Counted from the first letter of the stretch, positions 22,966 to 35,205 are shown. The stretch: DNA of 64,000 nucleotides from Vandiemenella viatica (GCA_031002005.1 CM061919.1:36235088-36299087); one strand, 5' to 3'. Translations and numbers: made by a program. The notes: generated by a model not told the origin, from the sequence alone.

Positions 22966-23311
22966 AATCACTGTTTCTCTTCTACACCTATAAATTTAAA
23001 TACATCACTGCAATTAGTTTATCATTTGGGATGAAATGGTTAACAAAGCTGCACAATGTCGACATTGTCAGATTGTGTAAATATCTCGAGTTAAGTCTCC
23101 GACGTGAGTGGCCACTTTCTATGAGACAAAATGTATATGAGGCAGGGAGTGTTGTGTGATAGTTGCAAAGGGGTTGACTGAAATGCTTCTTGACTGCACT
23201 AATTATAGGATAAACTGCTGATGAATTAATAGATTATTGATTATGGCTGAAACCTAACAGAACTAAACCAAATACAACTTAAATAAATCTACTGAAACTC
23301 AACTCAAGTGG

Positions 23312-23437
23312 AACGAAGTCTTTCTCGGCGTTGAGAATGGTGAACCAGAAGATGGCGACGGAGACTGAGATCGCCGAAATATTGTGTGGATACATCTTAC
23401 TTACTCGGCTAGTCTCTCGAGAAGACTACATCCATTT
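23312..23437 (+). mobile_element. 126-bp PLE-derived mini-element with 11-bp TSD
   Basis: AACTCAAGTGG lies at 23301-23311 and 23438-23448. Between them is only a PLE end: CTTTCTCGGCG, the hammerhead-like stem-loop CAGAAGA with stem GGCGA/TCGCC and GAAATATTGTG, then the CTCGGCTAGTCTCTCGAGAA tail shared with the PLE end at 58600-58650. It has no coding capacity. It is an independent insertion of a minimal PLE terminus. Confidence 0.8.
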
Positions 23438-23760
23438 AACTCAAGTGGTTAAAAAATTTCTTACATCTTCATTTCTGGCTAGTATTTCTTGATAGTGATA
23501 GGCCACAACCTGACAAAGTGATGTGTAGTATTGCAAATTGAAAAAAAAAATTCAGATTTGTGAAACAAAAAACCTAGCACCTTGGTTTTTTTCCTTCTAA
23601 TTTTTTTTTTTTTTCAATTTTTTTTTTCAGAAAACAATAAATTTGATAAATTATAGTTTTATTAACAGAACTTACATTTCAGATGTGTGTTTTATATCTT
23701 ACTGAATCTTATAATGTCTTACATAATGATTCATAAATTATCTATATAGGTAACATAATT

Positions 23761-24174
23761 TTATTCATCCTCTATGTCAGTACCACATTCACTAGTATCA
23801 GAACCACCAACACTAGTTCGGTCGGTGTCGGAATTTTCTGTTTTTTCTTCAGGCTCCTCTAGATCCATAACTTCAGAAATAGTTACATTTTCTTTTACTG
23901 GTTGTTCTTGTATTGTACCCAAAAGATTTTGAGATTACAATTTCAAATTGTGAGCAAAGTACACACTGTGCATAAAGACTGCGCTGATAATTCTCTTATT
24001 ACAGTCTTTTAAGTTTGAATTTATTGTCATACAAAATAGGAGCTTTATTATTTTTTCAATCGTTGGTTTATGCCAACGGTTGGAAGGAAACGATTCACAA
24101 TTACTGACTATATAATGACTCAGTATCACTATTGCTGAGAGTCTAACAAGTATACGAATATAAGGAAAACACAA
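23761..24174 (-). pseudogene. Unidentified broken ORF with acidic C-terminus
   Basis: On the minus strand one frame runs from a methionine at 24174 for 79 codons to a TAA (23935-23937). It then continues in the same frame for 57 codons to a TAA at 23761-23763. The second half is strongly acidic and serine/threonine rich, with EVMDLEEPEEK and SDTSECGTDIEDE. The first half includes hydrophobic and basic residues and a WHKP motif. I do not recognise the family. It could be a DNA-transposon protein relic or an exon-like remnant, but no convincing splice sites are seen. Confidence 0.3.
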
Positions 24175-24179
24175 TAAGT

Positions 24180-25050
24180 AATAGAAAGAGGCAAAAAAAT
24201 GTAGATAAATTTAAAATTCTTAATTTTTTGAAATGATCCATAGGTCTACAGATAAATTCATAGGGTTGGCAGCACTAGTTCAAATAGTGAGTATCAATCC
24301 AAACAACAGGGAACGGGGATTCCTTCACGCGCAACCTAGACTCTTCGGGAAGTCCCCGTTTGTAAATGAAAACTTCAATGTTGCCATTTTTTTCGTAATT
24401 TTCTTTTCTACTGAACCAGAAAAGTATAGTAGGCCTAGATTTAATAATTAAGATAAATACTTAGTATAAACTCTAAAACAGTTATATTAAACGATAAATG
24501 CCTTACAAATTGAGATTTAGTAGTTATGAAAACAAACGTGTCCCAGAAAAAAAAACTTTTTTTTCCATTTTTTTGTTAAGTTAGGGAAAAAAAACGTTTT
24601 TTAAAACACTAATGATGCACCCTTCATTTTCGTGACTTCTGAGTGTGGACGCAATTGGCAGTTTGGGGCCAAGATCCACAAGCCAGGATTGCCCTAAATA
24701 TGTGGATTTCTGGCTTCCCAGTGGCCTTCATAGTCACTACCCTGTGACTATCAACTTAGTACTATGCATCAAATCTGAAGGCAATTGACCTGTCCAACTC
24801 CAAATATTTTCCATGCTTGCTTCTGTTTGTCAGCAGTAAAGGCTTATGCAATTTTCCATCTTAAAGACAATAGTGATGTGTGAATGCCACATTCACTAAT
24901 GAGCAATACTTTGGACTGTTTGGCTATCTAGAAACGATGAGATACTTATTAATGTTTACAGAAATAAGCAATCACTTACTACAGAGAAGCTACAAAAATA
25001 AAATGAGAAAAATAAATAAATTTCAGTGACATCTTTCACTATATTGATTA
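24180..25050. other. Interval without recognised gene
   Basis: Mixed-composition sequence left of the Gypsy insertion. The AACCTG at 25051-25056 is the left TSD of that element. Nothing else could be assigned. Confidence 0.4.
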
Positions 25051-25057
25051 AACCTGT

Positions 25058-25691
25058 TGTATAATCTCTCTTGGTAGCGAACACTAATGCTCGCGGATGG
25101 TGGGATTTAGTACATTTTACGAAAATGTTTGAAGCAGCAAATTCTGCTGACGCGGTCGCCAGTGATTCAGCTTATTAACAACCTTTACCGTGTCAAGAAG
25201 AATCACACAAAAAAAAGAATAACAAAATTAACTTTTGTAAGTTTAATAGAGTTCTAAATCTTTACCCACACCAGTCGTGATCATATATTTCATCGGACTC
25301 ATATATAGATATATGTACCAGAAGGTTGCAGAATCCTCAGTTAAAAACGGTTCACATTAACAATCCTTTATAAATCACACTCACATTTTCACAACTCTAA
25401 CCGAAAATAGTTCAACATTAAAAAAGGGAGTTTGAGAAAAACTCACACATGGGTGGCGCGCCCGATGAGCTCGGCTGCCCCGGGAAGACTAGTGGGTGCC
25501 ACATGTTGGGTTCGCGGGCGTTTTTAATTGACTTCCGGTAACCGGCATGCACTCCGGGGTCTTCCACGGTACTCCCACAGACCGGCGGGAAATTTAACAT
25601 CCACTCGGCCGTATTCCAAATAGCACAGTCAGTTCTCGATCTCCCGGCCCACCGGCTTTTGAAGCAACCTCTATCATATGGCTATGCTACA
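25058..25691 (-). repeat. Gypsy LTR (3' LTR on the minus strand)
   Basis: 634 bp starting TGTATAATCTCTCTTGG and ending GGCTATGCTACA. A 60-residue open frame inside it recurs in the other LTR and is not a gene. Confidence 0.95.
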
Positions 25692-25704
25692 GCCCCCTCA
25701 AGTT
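25692..25704 (-). promoter_or_regulatory. Polypurine tract
   Basis: On the minus strand the sequence ACTTGAGGGGGC directly abuts the LTR, where plus-strand DNA synthesis is primed in LTR retrotransposons. Confidence 0.75.
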
Positions 25705-26553
25705 TAACATAAGATTTTGGATATTCCGACAAAATGGCAATGATGAACTTCTTCAATGGACTAATGCTCCCCAAGATTACTTACAAACTTCACTCCACAT
25801 TCACTCACATACAAATTGCAACCTCGGGTTCTTATCCTAAATACCATACATAATTTCGCTTTACTGGTGTAGAGCTTCAATACATATTTCCAAACACGTC
25901 CTTATTAAAATGTACATAGAAAATAATTTTAAGTAAAAGTAAACATCAAAATTGCTTCTCAAGGAGACAAGGAAACACATCAGGATTATATCAAAGAAAC
26001 CACACAATATATTATTATCTGAATCGCATCTTTTGGGGTACGATGATTGTTCTAGACCATAGTTTTAACCGTCCATGCCAAATGTCCATTGTCACTTTTA
26101 CTAAACTATCACTTCTCCTCTAAGAAAATTCTGTAAACTAAATATTACCATATTTAGAGAGAAAGAACAAAGATACAACGGTAGTCTGCTTATGCTAAAT
26201 CACAAAATACACAATACGAAATGATTTATATTCATCCAAATAACCTTAACACGAATTGTACTCCAGTGCCGGAATGTGATGTTACAATTAATATTTATGG
26301 AGTCCTTCATCACTAACAAAGGAGCAAATAACAATAATGATAAAAACCACTTCCTTATGCACATCCAGAACACTTATTACTCATGATTGATGTCTTCTTT
26401 GTATTGGACGATGTTCCAGGTGTATTCTATGTGGATTGTTGACTCTCATGTTAACATACCACCTTTTACTCACAAAGCACTGCTTCAAGTCAGCAACGCA
26501 GCAACATAAAGAGTTTATTACTCCACTTTTATTAACTCATTTGGGAGGAAACT

Positions 26554-28293
26554 TTATATTGGACCACCACCGTATGTCACATTAACTGGCTTGAAAGGCT
26601 TTAGTGCCACCGCATTATAATTTCCTTTAACTTTCCCATGTTTAGGGTGAGCCAAAGTATAGCAGTTCCCCTTGGTTCGGGAAACGACTTCATAAGGTCC
26701 CTCGTACAACAGTTTAAACTTTTTAATTTCATTGTCTATAGATGATGACTTAAAATGTGTCTTTAACAGAACTAGGTCACCTATCCCATATGCTGTGGGT
26801 TTGAGGTTCCTATCATCGGCCTCCTTTCTTCTTAAGGCACACTTCTTCAACTCTTCCAAAGCTATCTTAATCTTGTCAGGATAATCACTATCCCTCGTCG
26901 GAAAGTGGAGGAGCTCATAAACAATTCGGGGAGGTTCCCTCTTAAACATGATTCCATATGGTGTTAGTGAAGTGGAAGCATGGGGAATAGTATTGATAAC
27001 TCCTTCAATTTCACTTAATTCATATGCCCACTTCTTATGGTTGTCCTCACAGTATGTCTTGAACCATCTACCAAGCTCTCTCATTACTCGTTCTATTGCA
27101 TTCCCTTGTGGATGGTAGAAAGACGTCTTAACTGTTTCAAGCATTCAGCCCAGGCTTTACTTGTGAACTGGGGTCTATTGTCTGTCAATACTTTGTCAGG
27201 TTTTCCTACATGTGGTATATAATCATGAACTAACTTTGAACAGATTACTTTGGCTGTGGCCCTTGTAACATAACAAGCGTCTGCGCCATGTGTCTGCAGC
27301 AGACGACGCTTGTTAACGATGTATTATCTTTGAGTAATAGTAAGTTAGTCTGTCTCTGACTGCCGAACGAGATGGTTCGCGCGGAGGCACATTTCGGTCT
27401 AACAGTTTGGAAATTGTTACAGACTCAAGTAAAGATTTATGTAAAAGCGTGTGATGACTAGAATTTGTGCTTCGGAAGAGAACATTTTTCTTAAAGTGAC
27501 TACTTGTGGTGAGAGGAACTTTAATCAATGTGGTAGATCATTTTGTGGTAGAAACTCTTTATCCTACGAACTTGTAATCTTCGGCGAAGTTCGATTGCTT
27601 ATTTAAAATCTCATATTTGGTGGTGGTATTTTTCCGTTGGGTGAGATAGCTGCATCTTAATTATTACAATAAAGTCACTTTGTGTGAAGTTGCATATAAA
27701 CTGTTGAACTGTTCTTTTTATTTAGTGAACCCAACGCTCGAAATTTACCTAAACCTGGCGACCGCGGCATAAGAACCTTTTTTTATCTGTTTAATGAAGT
27801 TATTTGTGTTTCGAAGAAAGTGACTGTGGGCTCCAAATCAGTATTCAAAGTTTAGCCCAACTTAAAACTTTTATTTGTAGCCTTGCACCCTCTTCAGTGG
27901 GTGCAACTTTATATATTTTGAGAAGATGTCCATGACCACACAAATTTGAGTTACTCCCCCACGGGACCTAGGCAGTGGGCGGAAGATATCTAAAGCAACT
28001 AGTTCATGTGGCTTATCAGGGATAACAGTCTGCATCTCCCCGGCCCTCCTGACATTATCTGCTGTAGTTTTCTGACATAACTCACAATGAGAAACTACCA
28101 GCTGTATCCACCGAGCCATATTAGGGAAATACAAGGTTTCCTTCATGATCATATGACACTTGTTTATACCATAATGGCTGTAACTAAGATGATGTTGCTT
28201 AATAAAATGGTCCACATAGTTTTCTGGCACCCATACTTTCCACTCTGAACTAGCTTCATGGTTTCTTCTGAATAAAATTCCACTGACCTGCAT
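26554..28293 (-). pseudogene. Gypsy integrase, split by an LTR-like insertion
   Basis: The N-terminal zinc-binding part is at 28293 downwards (HHLSYSHYG and CELCQK), followed by the core with its first aspartate in ALDIFRPLPRS. The frame stops at 27871 where the 624-bp insertion begins. Beyond the insertion it resumes at ATAKVICSKL with the second aspartate in LTDNRPQFTS, a frameshift near 27144, then YHPQGNAIERV with the catalytic glutamate, and a C-terminal domain ending about 26554. All three acidic catalytic residues are still visible, but the gene is interrupted. Integrase would insert element DNA into the genome. Confidence 0.9.
27264..27887 (+). mobile_element. LTR-like insertion with 4-bp TSD in the Gypsy integrase
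   Basis: The target CCCT is duplicated at 27260-27263 and 27888-27891. The 624-bp insert has TGTAACA...CTTGCA ends. Excision would restore the integrase codons PLKR-ATAK. The left end contains a hairpin-forming segment (AACAAGCGTC and GACGCTTGTT, 27271-27315). An AATAAAG occurs at about 27670. Internally TGGCGACCG at 27756 looks like a tRNA-Arg type primer-binding site, which would normally lie just outside an LTR. It is either a solo LTR or an LTR plus short leader. Confidence 0.75.
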
Positions 28294-28410
28294 GTAGTAT
28301 TTGCGTAACTTTGACTATGGGTCACTCTCAATTAACTTGTCTAATAACTCCCTTATATTGGGGTCCTTTTCTTGCTCCTCTTTCATGAACTTCAGGCAAT
28401 GTTTAACCTC

Positions 28411-30426
28411 CTATTCTCCATCCACTCCCTTAATGTAAAATATCCGAGCTTCTTTCCCTACTGACATTGCTGACTCGCTTTCTTCTAAACCTACTGGTAA
28501 CCTTGACAAGGCATCTGCTACAAAATTTTCCTTTCCTGGAATATATTTAATATCAAATTCATATTCCTGGAGTAGTAAGTTCCATCTTGCCAACCTTCCA
28601 TGGACTAATTTACACTTCTTCAAAAACGACAGTGCCTTGTGGTAAGTATGAACTATCACCTTCCTGCCCAAAAGGAGGTACCGAAACTTTTGGAAGGTCC
28701 AAACAATAGCCAGCGCTTCCTTCTGGGTAACACAGTAATTGCATTCCGACTGGTTTAGAATCTGGCTAGCAAAAGCGAGAGGTTTCTTTATTATTTCATC
28801 TCCCTCTGCTATCTCTTGGAAGATCTCCACACCCAGTCCATATTCCGAGCTATCCATGGTAATACAGATAGGAAGATTCCAATCCGGGGCACTTAGATGT
28901 ACTTTCTTTAATAAACTACTTTTTACTTCTTGAAAATCTTCTTCACAATGCTCAGTCCAGTCCCAATGTGCATTCTTTTTCTTGAGTTTCCCAAAATGTG
29001 GGCTGTTCAGTATTTGACCTCTGATAAATTTACGATAATAATTACAAAGTCCAAGAAAACTCAACAGTTGTTCCTTGTTTTGGGGTCTTGGGAAATTCTT
29101 GATAGTGTTAAGCTTTTCCTCGGTGGGAGTTATTCCTGATGGGGTGATAGTATGATCCAAAAATTCAATTTTGCTTGTCAGAAAAACACACTTCTTCACT
29201 TTAATAGTCATCCCCCCCTTTCTTTAAAGCGGTTAATACTTCTTTTAATGTACTCCAATGTTACTCGATGGTTGAGCTTGCAATTAGTATATCGTCGACG
29301 TATACATGTACTTTGCTCAATAATTCCTTACCAAGGACTTGATCCAAAGCACGGATGAAATTCGCGACTGCATTATTCAGGCCGAATGGCAAAACTCGGA
29401 ACTGGTAACTCCGGCCTTGGTACAAAATCCAGTATATTGCCTGGATGTTTCTGCGATTGGAATTTGCCAATAGGATGCAGTTAAATCCAAGGAAGTTAGA
29501 TATTTCTTATCTTGAAAGCTTTGTAATATTTCATCAACCGGAGGCGGATGGTCCCTGTCCCTTTCAGTGACAAGAATTTTATTTAAAGTGCGAGCGTCTA
29601 AAACTAACCTGACAGATTGGTCTGCTTTTGTGACTATAACTAGTGGGTTCTTATAAGGACTCTTGGATCTTTCTATGATTTTCCATTGCAACATCCTGTT
29701 TATCTCATCCTTGACTTGCTTCCTCTTTGAAACTGGAATGACGTAAGGTTTTACAAAGAAAGGTGTCGCACAATTGACAGTAAAATTGCACTCATAACTT
29801 TTTGCGAGTCCAGGCTGGTCAGAAAATACTTCCTTAAACTCGTCTATCAGATTTCTTAGCTTTGTACGGTGTTCACTGCTAACACTGTCTACTATTCTTA
29901 ACTCATTCTTCTCCACCTGTCTCCTTGGTTGCATTGACAATACAAAAAACCGTATAAACTTTTGAAGGAATTGGGGTTCTTTCCCACTGGCTACTGCATT
30001 TCCCCACGATAGTACATTAACTGACGCCATTTCCTTCTCCTTCCAACATTTCTTCATACTAGTTCTTCCCTTGTACCCATTAACTTGAAAATCCAATAAT
30101 CCTTGTTCAAAATACAAGATGGTTTTAAAAGCACACAACCAATCAATGCCAAAAATACAATCGATCGTAAGCCCTGGCACCACAAAAACAACAAACTCAA
30201 TGAAATAGTCTTCCAACTTTACTTTTAACAAAATCTGCGTTTTCACTAATTTGCTCTGGCCCCCTGCGGCAGTGATAACTGACATCCCACTTACTGGTAA
30301 GGAAACCACTTTATAGTTTCTTTGATTTGCAACTTCCAGTAAACTCTCAAACAAATTTTCTGAGATGCATGAAATTTCGGCACCTGAATCCAACAATACT
30401 TCAATTTGTTTTCCACAACATGTCAC
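28411..30426 (-). pseudogene. Gypsy protease, reverse transcriptase and RNase H
   Basis: The 349-residue frame at 29377-30426 begins with an aspartic protease (LLDSGAEIS, intact catalytic DSG) and continues into RT (LVLDARTLNK, HPPPVDEI, LTSLDLTASYWQ). After a frameshift, 29261-29470 supplies VLPFGLNN and YVDDILIAS, the intact catalytic site. After a further shift, 28411-29211 has the RT thumb (FLGLCNYYRKFI), RNase H (TMDSSEYGLG) and the connector. Protein order is standard for Metaviridae. Two frameshifts prevent a single product unless they are sequencing errors. Confidence 0.9.
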
Positions 30427-30594
30427 TAAGATTATGGGAGCCTGGACGAACTGTTCTTCCTTCTGGAACTCTTCCTCTGCTAAGTCTTCACTCGCGTTGT
30501 TGTGGAAAATACTTCTAAGCTGATTCCTCTGTTTTGATTGTATCGACCCTATTAACCCATCTGCCTCAGTCGGGCCAAAAAACTTTGGCAGTCT

Positions 30595-32119
30595 TCAGTT
30601 TTTTGTATCACTACCATTAGTTTGTTGGCTTGTACTGGGATCATTTGTGACATCATTACTACTTACTACCGTTGTTGGGCCAAAGTATTCTTTAGGACTT
30701 CCCTTTCTTCCAATTCTTCGAACATTGTTTTCACTATTTCTATGTGGTGGAGAATTCCTCCCCCCTCCATTGGTGTGGAATTGATTTCTTCCTCTTTCCT
30801 GATCATATGTCATTCACCTTTCATGACGGAAACTGATTCCTGCTCTGGTAGCTCTCCTTGAATCTATCTCTGGTGGGTTTCATATCGGTGCACAAACTCA
30901 CTCGCTGCCTCAATCGTTCTGACATCATGCATGACCAAAAGTTTTTGAATCTCCCCTGGCATCCTATGAGCAACATCCAACACAATTTCTCTTTCAGGTG
31001 GTGGGTTATTCAGATAATAACATTTGGAAGTTTCATTTAAAAGGAAATCTTTCAGTGATTCCCTCCCAGGTTGATATCTCCTGCCATACCAGAGACCCCT
31101 CTTAACTTCATGTTGCCTTTCCTCTGACCAGAAATTATTTAGGAAATTTGCTTTGAATTCTGCATATGTTTTACAAATCTGAAGCTGCCTTTCTCCCCAA
31201 ATTCGAGCACTACCCCTTAAATTTTGATATACACTGTTCATTTTTTCACTGTCATCATAAACACTGAAAATCCTGTACTTCTCAAAACTATTGATAAAAT
31301 TTACTGGATGGATCCCTCCCTTGTCACTAAAGTTCTCAATTTCTATTTTTTCTGGTATTTTTTTAGATGGCACTTCACTTCTTGTAATTCTTCCCCAATT
31401 TTGATTACTTGACTCTCAAAGTTGGGAATTTTATTCATCTCCTCACTTAAATTCCCCACTCGCTTATCCAATGTTTCACAGCTTATTGCATCTACAGCTG
31501 CTCCCAATTTAATATACTTTTCACAAACTTCATCTACTCTTTCTGCAACTCCTTCAAGTCTTATACTCAACTGAGTATTTTGTTGTTTGATATTTGCTAT
31601 ATTGTTTTCATTACTATCAATTTTTTGCCTGACATTTACTTCAAGACATTCAGTTTGTTTCTGTGTCTCCTGTTTAACAACATGGCATGAATTATTACAC
31701 TTTTCTATCTCACTGCAGACTTCATCAAGTTTCTGAGTCACCCCTTTTAATTCATTCTTTATTTTACCCTCTAACTTTAACTCCAGAGCTGCTAGTCCAT
31801 TACTGAACCTTTTATGGACATCTTCTGCATGACTTTTGAATTTATTTTGGATATCAGTTGATAAATTTGATAACATTGTGAAAATCTTAACTATCAGGTT
31901 TTGATTATCCTTCTCAGGATCTGCTGGACCTTCAAATGCCTCAAATATTGATGCATTTGTAGTGAGTATGGGACAGCAAGTTTCAGAGTTTGGTGGACTG
32001 CTTTCAGGAGCTGGTGACAAACTTTCATTGATTGGTAACTCAGTGTTTAAAAATACTAACAAAGGTTCCTGGCTTGTGGGATCTTCCCCCCCATTTTCAA
32101 AACTGCTTTCCTTATTCAT
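30595..32119 (-). pseudogene. Gypsy gag region, frameshifted
   Basis: The frame at 31343-32119 (258 residues, MNKESSFENG start) is acidic with a long predicted coiled coil (repeating leucine/isoleucine heptads with LEVNVRQKIDSNENNI). A second overlapping frame, 30864-31373, carries the capsid-like part (FLNNFWSEERQHEVKR and MPGEIQKLLV). A glycine/arginine/asparagine-rich remnant lies at 30595-30813. There is no clear CCHC knuckle. The 31-bp overlap between the first two frames suggests either a programmed shift or a simple indel. The protein would package element RNA. Confidence 0.8.
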
Positions 32120-32448
32120 AGTGAAAATTAAAAAAAAAAAAAATCGCCTACAATGGGTTTCCCTTTAACTGTTCAATTTTATCTGCACTGCACTTATCTT
32201 TCAACGTACTGCGCCGCTTGTGAGCCCTCCAATTCTCTTCCAATCAGTTGTTAGTTGTTTTCCCGAATTATTGCTGCCGGGTCTTTCTCTGTTGTTGCGG
32301 CTGCGTAAAATATCTCCGCTCCTAGTCTTCTTTGGTTTTGGATCTTCTGGCGCACTACTATCACTTCACAAGTTTGTTGATGTACCGTTTTAACTTTTTT
32401 CTTGTCGGTTTACTTAATAAATCACTTTATTCGTAGGTCGCAAGATTC

Positions 32449-32465
32449 CTGTCCATAGGTAGCCA
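32449..32465 (-). promoter_or_regulatory. Probable primer-binding site of the Gypsy element
   Basis: Minus strand TGGCTACCTATGGACAGG starts three bases after the 5' LTR, as expected for a tRNA primer site beginning TGG. The tRNA species is not determined. Confidence 0.55.
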
Positions 32466-32468
32466 TAT

Positions 32469-33059
32469 TGTATAATCTCTCTTGGTAGCGAACACTAATG
32501 CTCGTGAATGGTGGGATTTAGTACATTTTACGAAAATCTTTGAAGCAGCAAATTCTGCTGATGCGGTCGCCCGTGATTCAGCTTATTAACAACCTTTACC
32601 GTGTCAAGAAGAATCACACAAAAAAAAAGAATAACAAAATTAACTTTTGTAAGTTTAATAATATATATATATATATATATATGTACCCGAAGGTTGCAGA
32701 ATCCTCAGTTAAAAACGGTTCACATTAACAATCCTTTATAAATCACACTCACATTTTCACAACTCTAACCGAAAATAGTTCAACATTAAAAAAGGGAGTT
32801 TGAGAAAAACTCGCACATGGGTGGCGCGTCCGATGAGCTCAGCTGCCCCGGGAAGACTAGTGGGTGCCACATGTTGGGTTCGCGGGCGTTTTTAATTGAC
32901 TTCCGGTAGCCGGCATGCACTCCGGGGTCTTCCACGGTACTCCCACAGACCGGCGGGAAATTTAACATCCACTCGGCAGTATTACAAATAGCACAGTCAG
33001 TTCTCGATCTCCCGGCCCACCGGCTTTGGAAGCAACCTGTATCATATGGCTATGCTACA
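32469..33059 (-). repeat. Gypsy LTR (5' LTR on the minus strand)
   Basis: 591 bp, same ends as the LTR at 25058-25691. It is shorter because a TA microsatellite (32660-32681) replaces about 45 bp of unique sequence. Confidence 0.95.
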
Positions 33060-33065
33060 AACCTG

Positions 33066-33808
33066 CAGTTTCTTCTTTATTGTTCATTGTCATTCCTGCT
33101 AAGCCTCCTTGCGGAAGATTGCCACCTCTACAGGTTTTGCTTTTGGTGTCACATATTGTTTCCCTCTGTGTTATTGCACCATCTGTGGTTATTTTCTGAT
33201 TATGGTAATGTTTTTGCCAATTTGTATTCTTGAATGTGTAATGATGAAAGGATAAGAAAGAGGTAGAAATAAATACTAATACAGTTTCAGTTTCATCACA
33301 ATTCTTTTAACCCAATGACTTCTAATATTATTTGCAACAATGCTTGACCATCTGATCTTGCTTCATAAAACTGATTAAATAAAAATTAACATATGATTAT
33401 TCAGAATTAAAACAGTAAAGCATTCCCGAACAACATGAATTATTATGAACCGCTGAAATTATACATGAGAATCTTGACACATACAATATTGCAATTAAAT
33501 CATAATGAAAAGAAAGAAAGAAACATGGTTATGAATACTGAATCTTTGTTAACAAAAGAAATTAAAACAAATAAGAAGATAAGAAGGTAAGAATGAACCA
33601 AAGTACTAAGGTAGTTTACCAATTATTATTATTTTTTTCTGTTTCAACTCGAATAAGTTAAAGGTTTACTTTACTTATACCGTTTTGCATTTTTATACTT
33701 GTTATTGTCATAATATTTATAGTGGCAGAAATATACGTAAAATATCCCCACCCTCCGAACGAAGAACATTCATGATTAGTCACTACTTTACAAGAACACA
33801 ATCAAAAA
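33066..33808. other. No recognised gene; probably intron or intergenic DNA near the sideroflexin exon
   Basis: AT-rich sequence between the Gypsy and the PLE. No coding signature is found and the next sideroflexin exon was not seen here. Confidence 0.4.
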
Positions 33809-34479
33809 ATAAGCCTATAGTTGAAACAAAATCCTCACTGGTTAGCTGTCGGATAATATCTTTATTAAACTTAATTTCTTTAATACACAACATTTCGTCA
33901 AGTAAGCTGTCATAATGAAGCTAAAAATGTGACTGCGCTAGTAAGTCCTGGCTTCTTTAAGTAGCCCGCTGCTGGAGAGACTTCCCACCACTCTCCCATT
34001 CGTCGGCACTTCCATCGGCCTCAGATGAGGTGCGACTGGTTCGGCTGCACCTCGCGAAAGGGCCCAACAACATCACGCTCAACGTTGCTTAACAGGCGGC
34101 ACTATGTGGCTTGCATCTCGTGGCTCCACAGCGGCATCCAGGACGGTCATCCATCCATGTGCTAACCATGCTCAATGTAGCTTAACCAGTGGCATCACCC
34201 CAGGCTACAAAAGGGCTCTAGAGCCGACTAATCACGATGATCTATCACCTGGTTGGCTCAATATGAGTCTTGCCCGCAACGGATCAGCACTCCCATTGAT
34301 TGATGCGTCCAGAAGGCGTCTCCCCGGATGGTTGTGTCTAAGACGTTGCTGTTTCAGCTCTCGGATAATCAGCTCCGAAGCTTCGCTCAGGAAGAGACCA
34401 CAATCTCTGTTGATGCTGTTGTCTCTTATTCAAATCTCCAGTGCTTATTTGATCACTGAGTCCCAGAAATAAGATATCT

Positions 34480-35205
34480 TAGTCAAAACTTCAGTATTGT
34501 CGAAATTGATGTTGTGAAAATTTTCTATAGCTTGTTCTGCTAACGCAGATTTTTCCAATTGTAGTAACTGCAGATATCATTGGTGTTCGGTGCAGCATTC
34601 CTCAATATTTCTTATGGTTTGGCCGATGTATACTTTGCCGCATTCACAAAGGATTGAATAAACTCCCGGGACTCAAAGACCGATTTCGCCTTTCTTCATG
34701 CACAACATATCCCGTAACTTCGATGGTGGACAGAAAATACTCCTTACCCCATATCTTGCTAAAATTCTTCCGATCTTTCCAGAAGTATTCCCGGCATAAG
34801 GCAACACAGCGACAGGTTTTGGAGATTCTTGTTGTTCAGGTGATTGTATCAGTCTGTGGTGGAGAAAAACCTGTTTAATATGCTCATTGAAATAACCATT
34901 CTGTCTGAAAACCTGTCGTAGGTGCTTAGTTCTTCTTGCAGGCTTTCACAGCCCGAGATGACTCGCGCACGTAGGACCAGTGTTGTCAAGACAGTTTTCT
35001 GCTGAGCTGGGTGATGTAAACTGGTAGCCCCCAAATACAGGTCTGTATGTGTAAGTTTCCTGTACATGGTATGCGCCAAAGTACCATCTGGCATACGTTT
35101 AATTAATATGTCTAGGAATGGCGGCACGCCATCTCTCTCAACCTCCATGATGAAACATATGTTAGGATGGATTGAGTTCAGGTGTTCCAAGAATTCTGAA
35201 GAAGG
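34480..35205 (-). pseudogene. PLE RT C-terminus and GIY-YIG, inverted partial copy
   Basis: Starting at SSEFLEHLNS the minus frame follows the PLE RT palm/thumb: FLDILIKRMPDGTLAHT, MYRKLTHTDLYLGATS, HHPAQQKTVLTTLV. Downstream in a broken frame are GNTSGKIGRILARYG and the GIY-YIG region GVYSILCECGKVYIGQT. The upstream catalytic RT half is absent in this orientation. It mirrors the plus copy at 37100-37800. The insertion of a second, opposite copy created the head-to-head junction near 35200. Confidence 0.8.

Larger units (their letters stand above)
25058..33059 (-). mobile_element. Ty3/Gypsy LTR retrotransposon, both LTRs present
   Basis: LTRs lie at 25058-25691 and 32469-33059, both with TG...CA ends (TGTATAATC and TATGCTACA). 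The short repeat AACCTG flanks the element (25051-25056 and 33060-33065), allowing one extra T at the left junction. Reading the minus strand, the order is LTR, primer-binding site, gag, protease, RT, RNase H, integrase, polypurine tract, LTR. No envelope frame is seen. Coding regions contain several frameshifts, and the integrase is split by another insertion at 27264-27887. The LTRs differ mainly by a few substitutions and by the replacement of about 45 bp with a TA microsatellite in the right copy, so the insertion is moderately recent. Confidence 0.95.

Noticed and set aside
24243..25050. C-terminal exon of sideroflexin
   Set aside because: I looked for the short C-terminal tail and stop on the minus strand and did not find it.
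25418..25600. 60-residue protein repeated at 32786-32968
   Set aside because: It lies within both LTRs of one Gypsy element and has no gene signature.
27264..27320. Bacterial-type terminator hairpin
   Set aside because: It is the start of an LTR-like insert in a eukaryotic genome. A rho-independent terminator makes no sense here.
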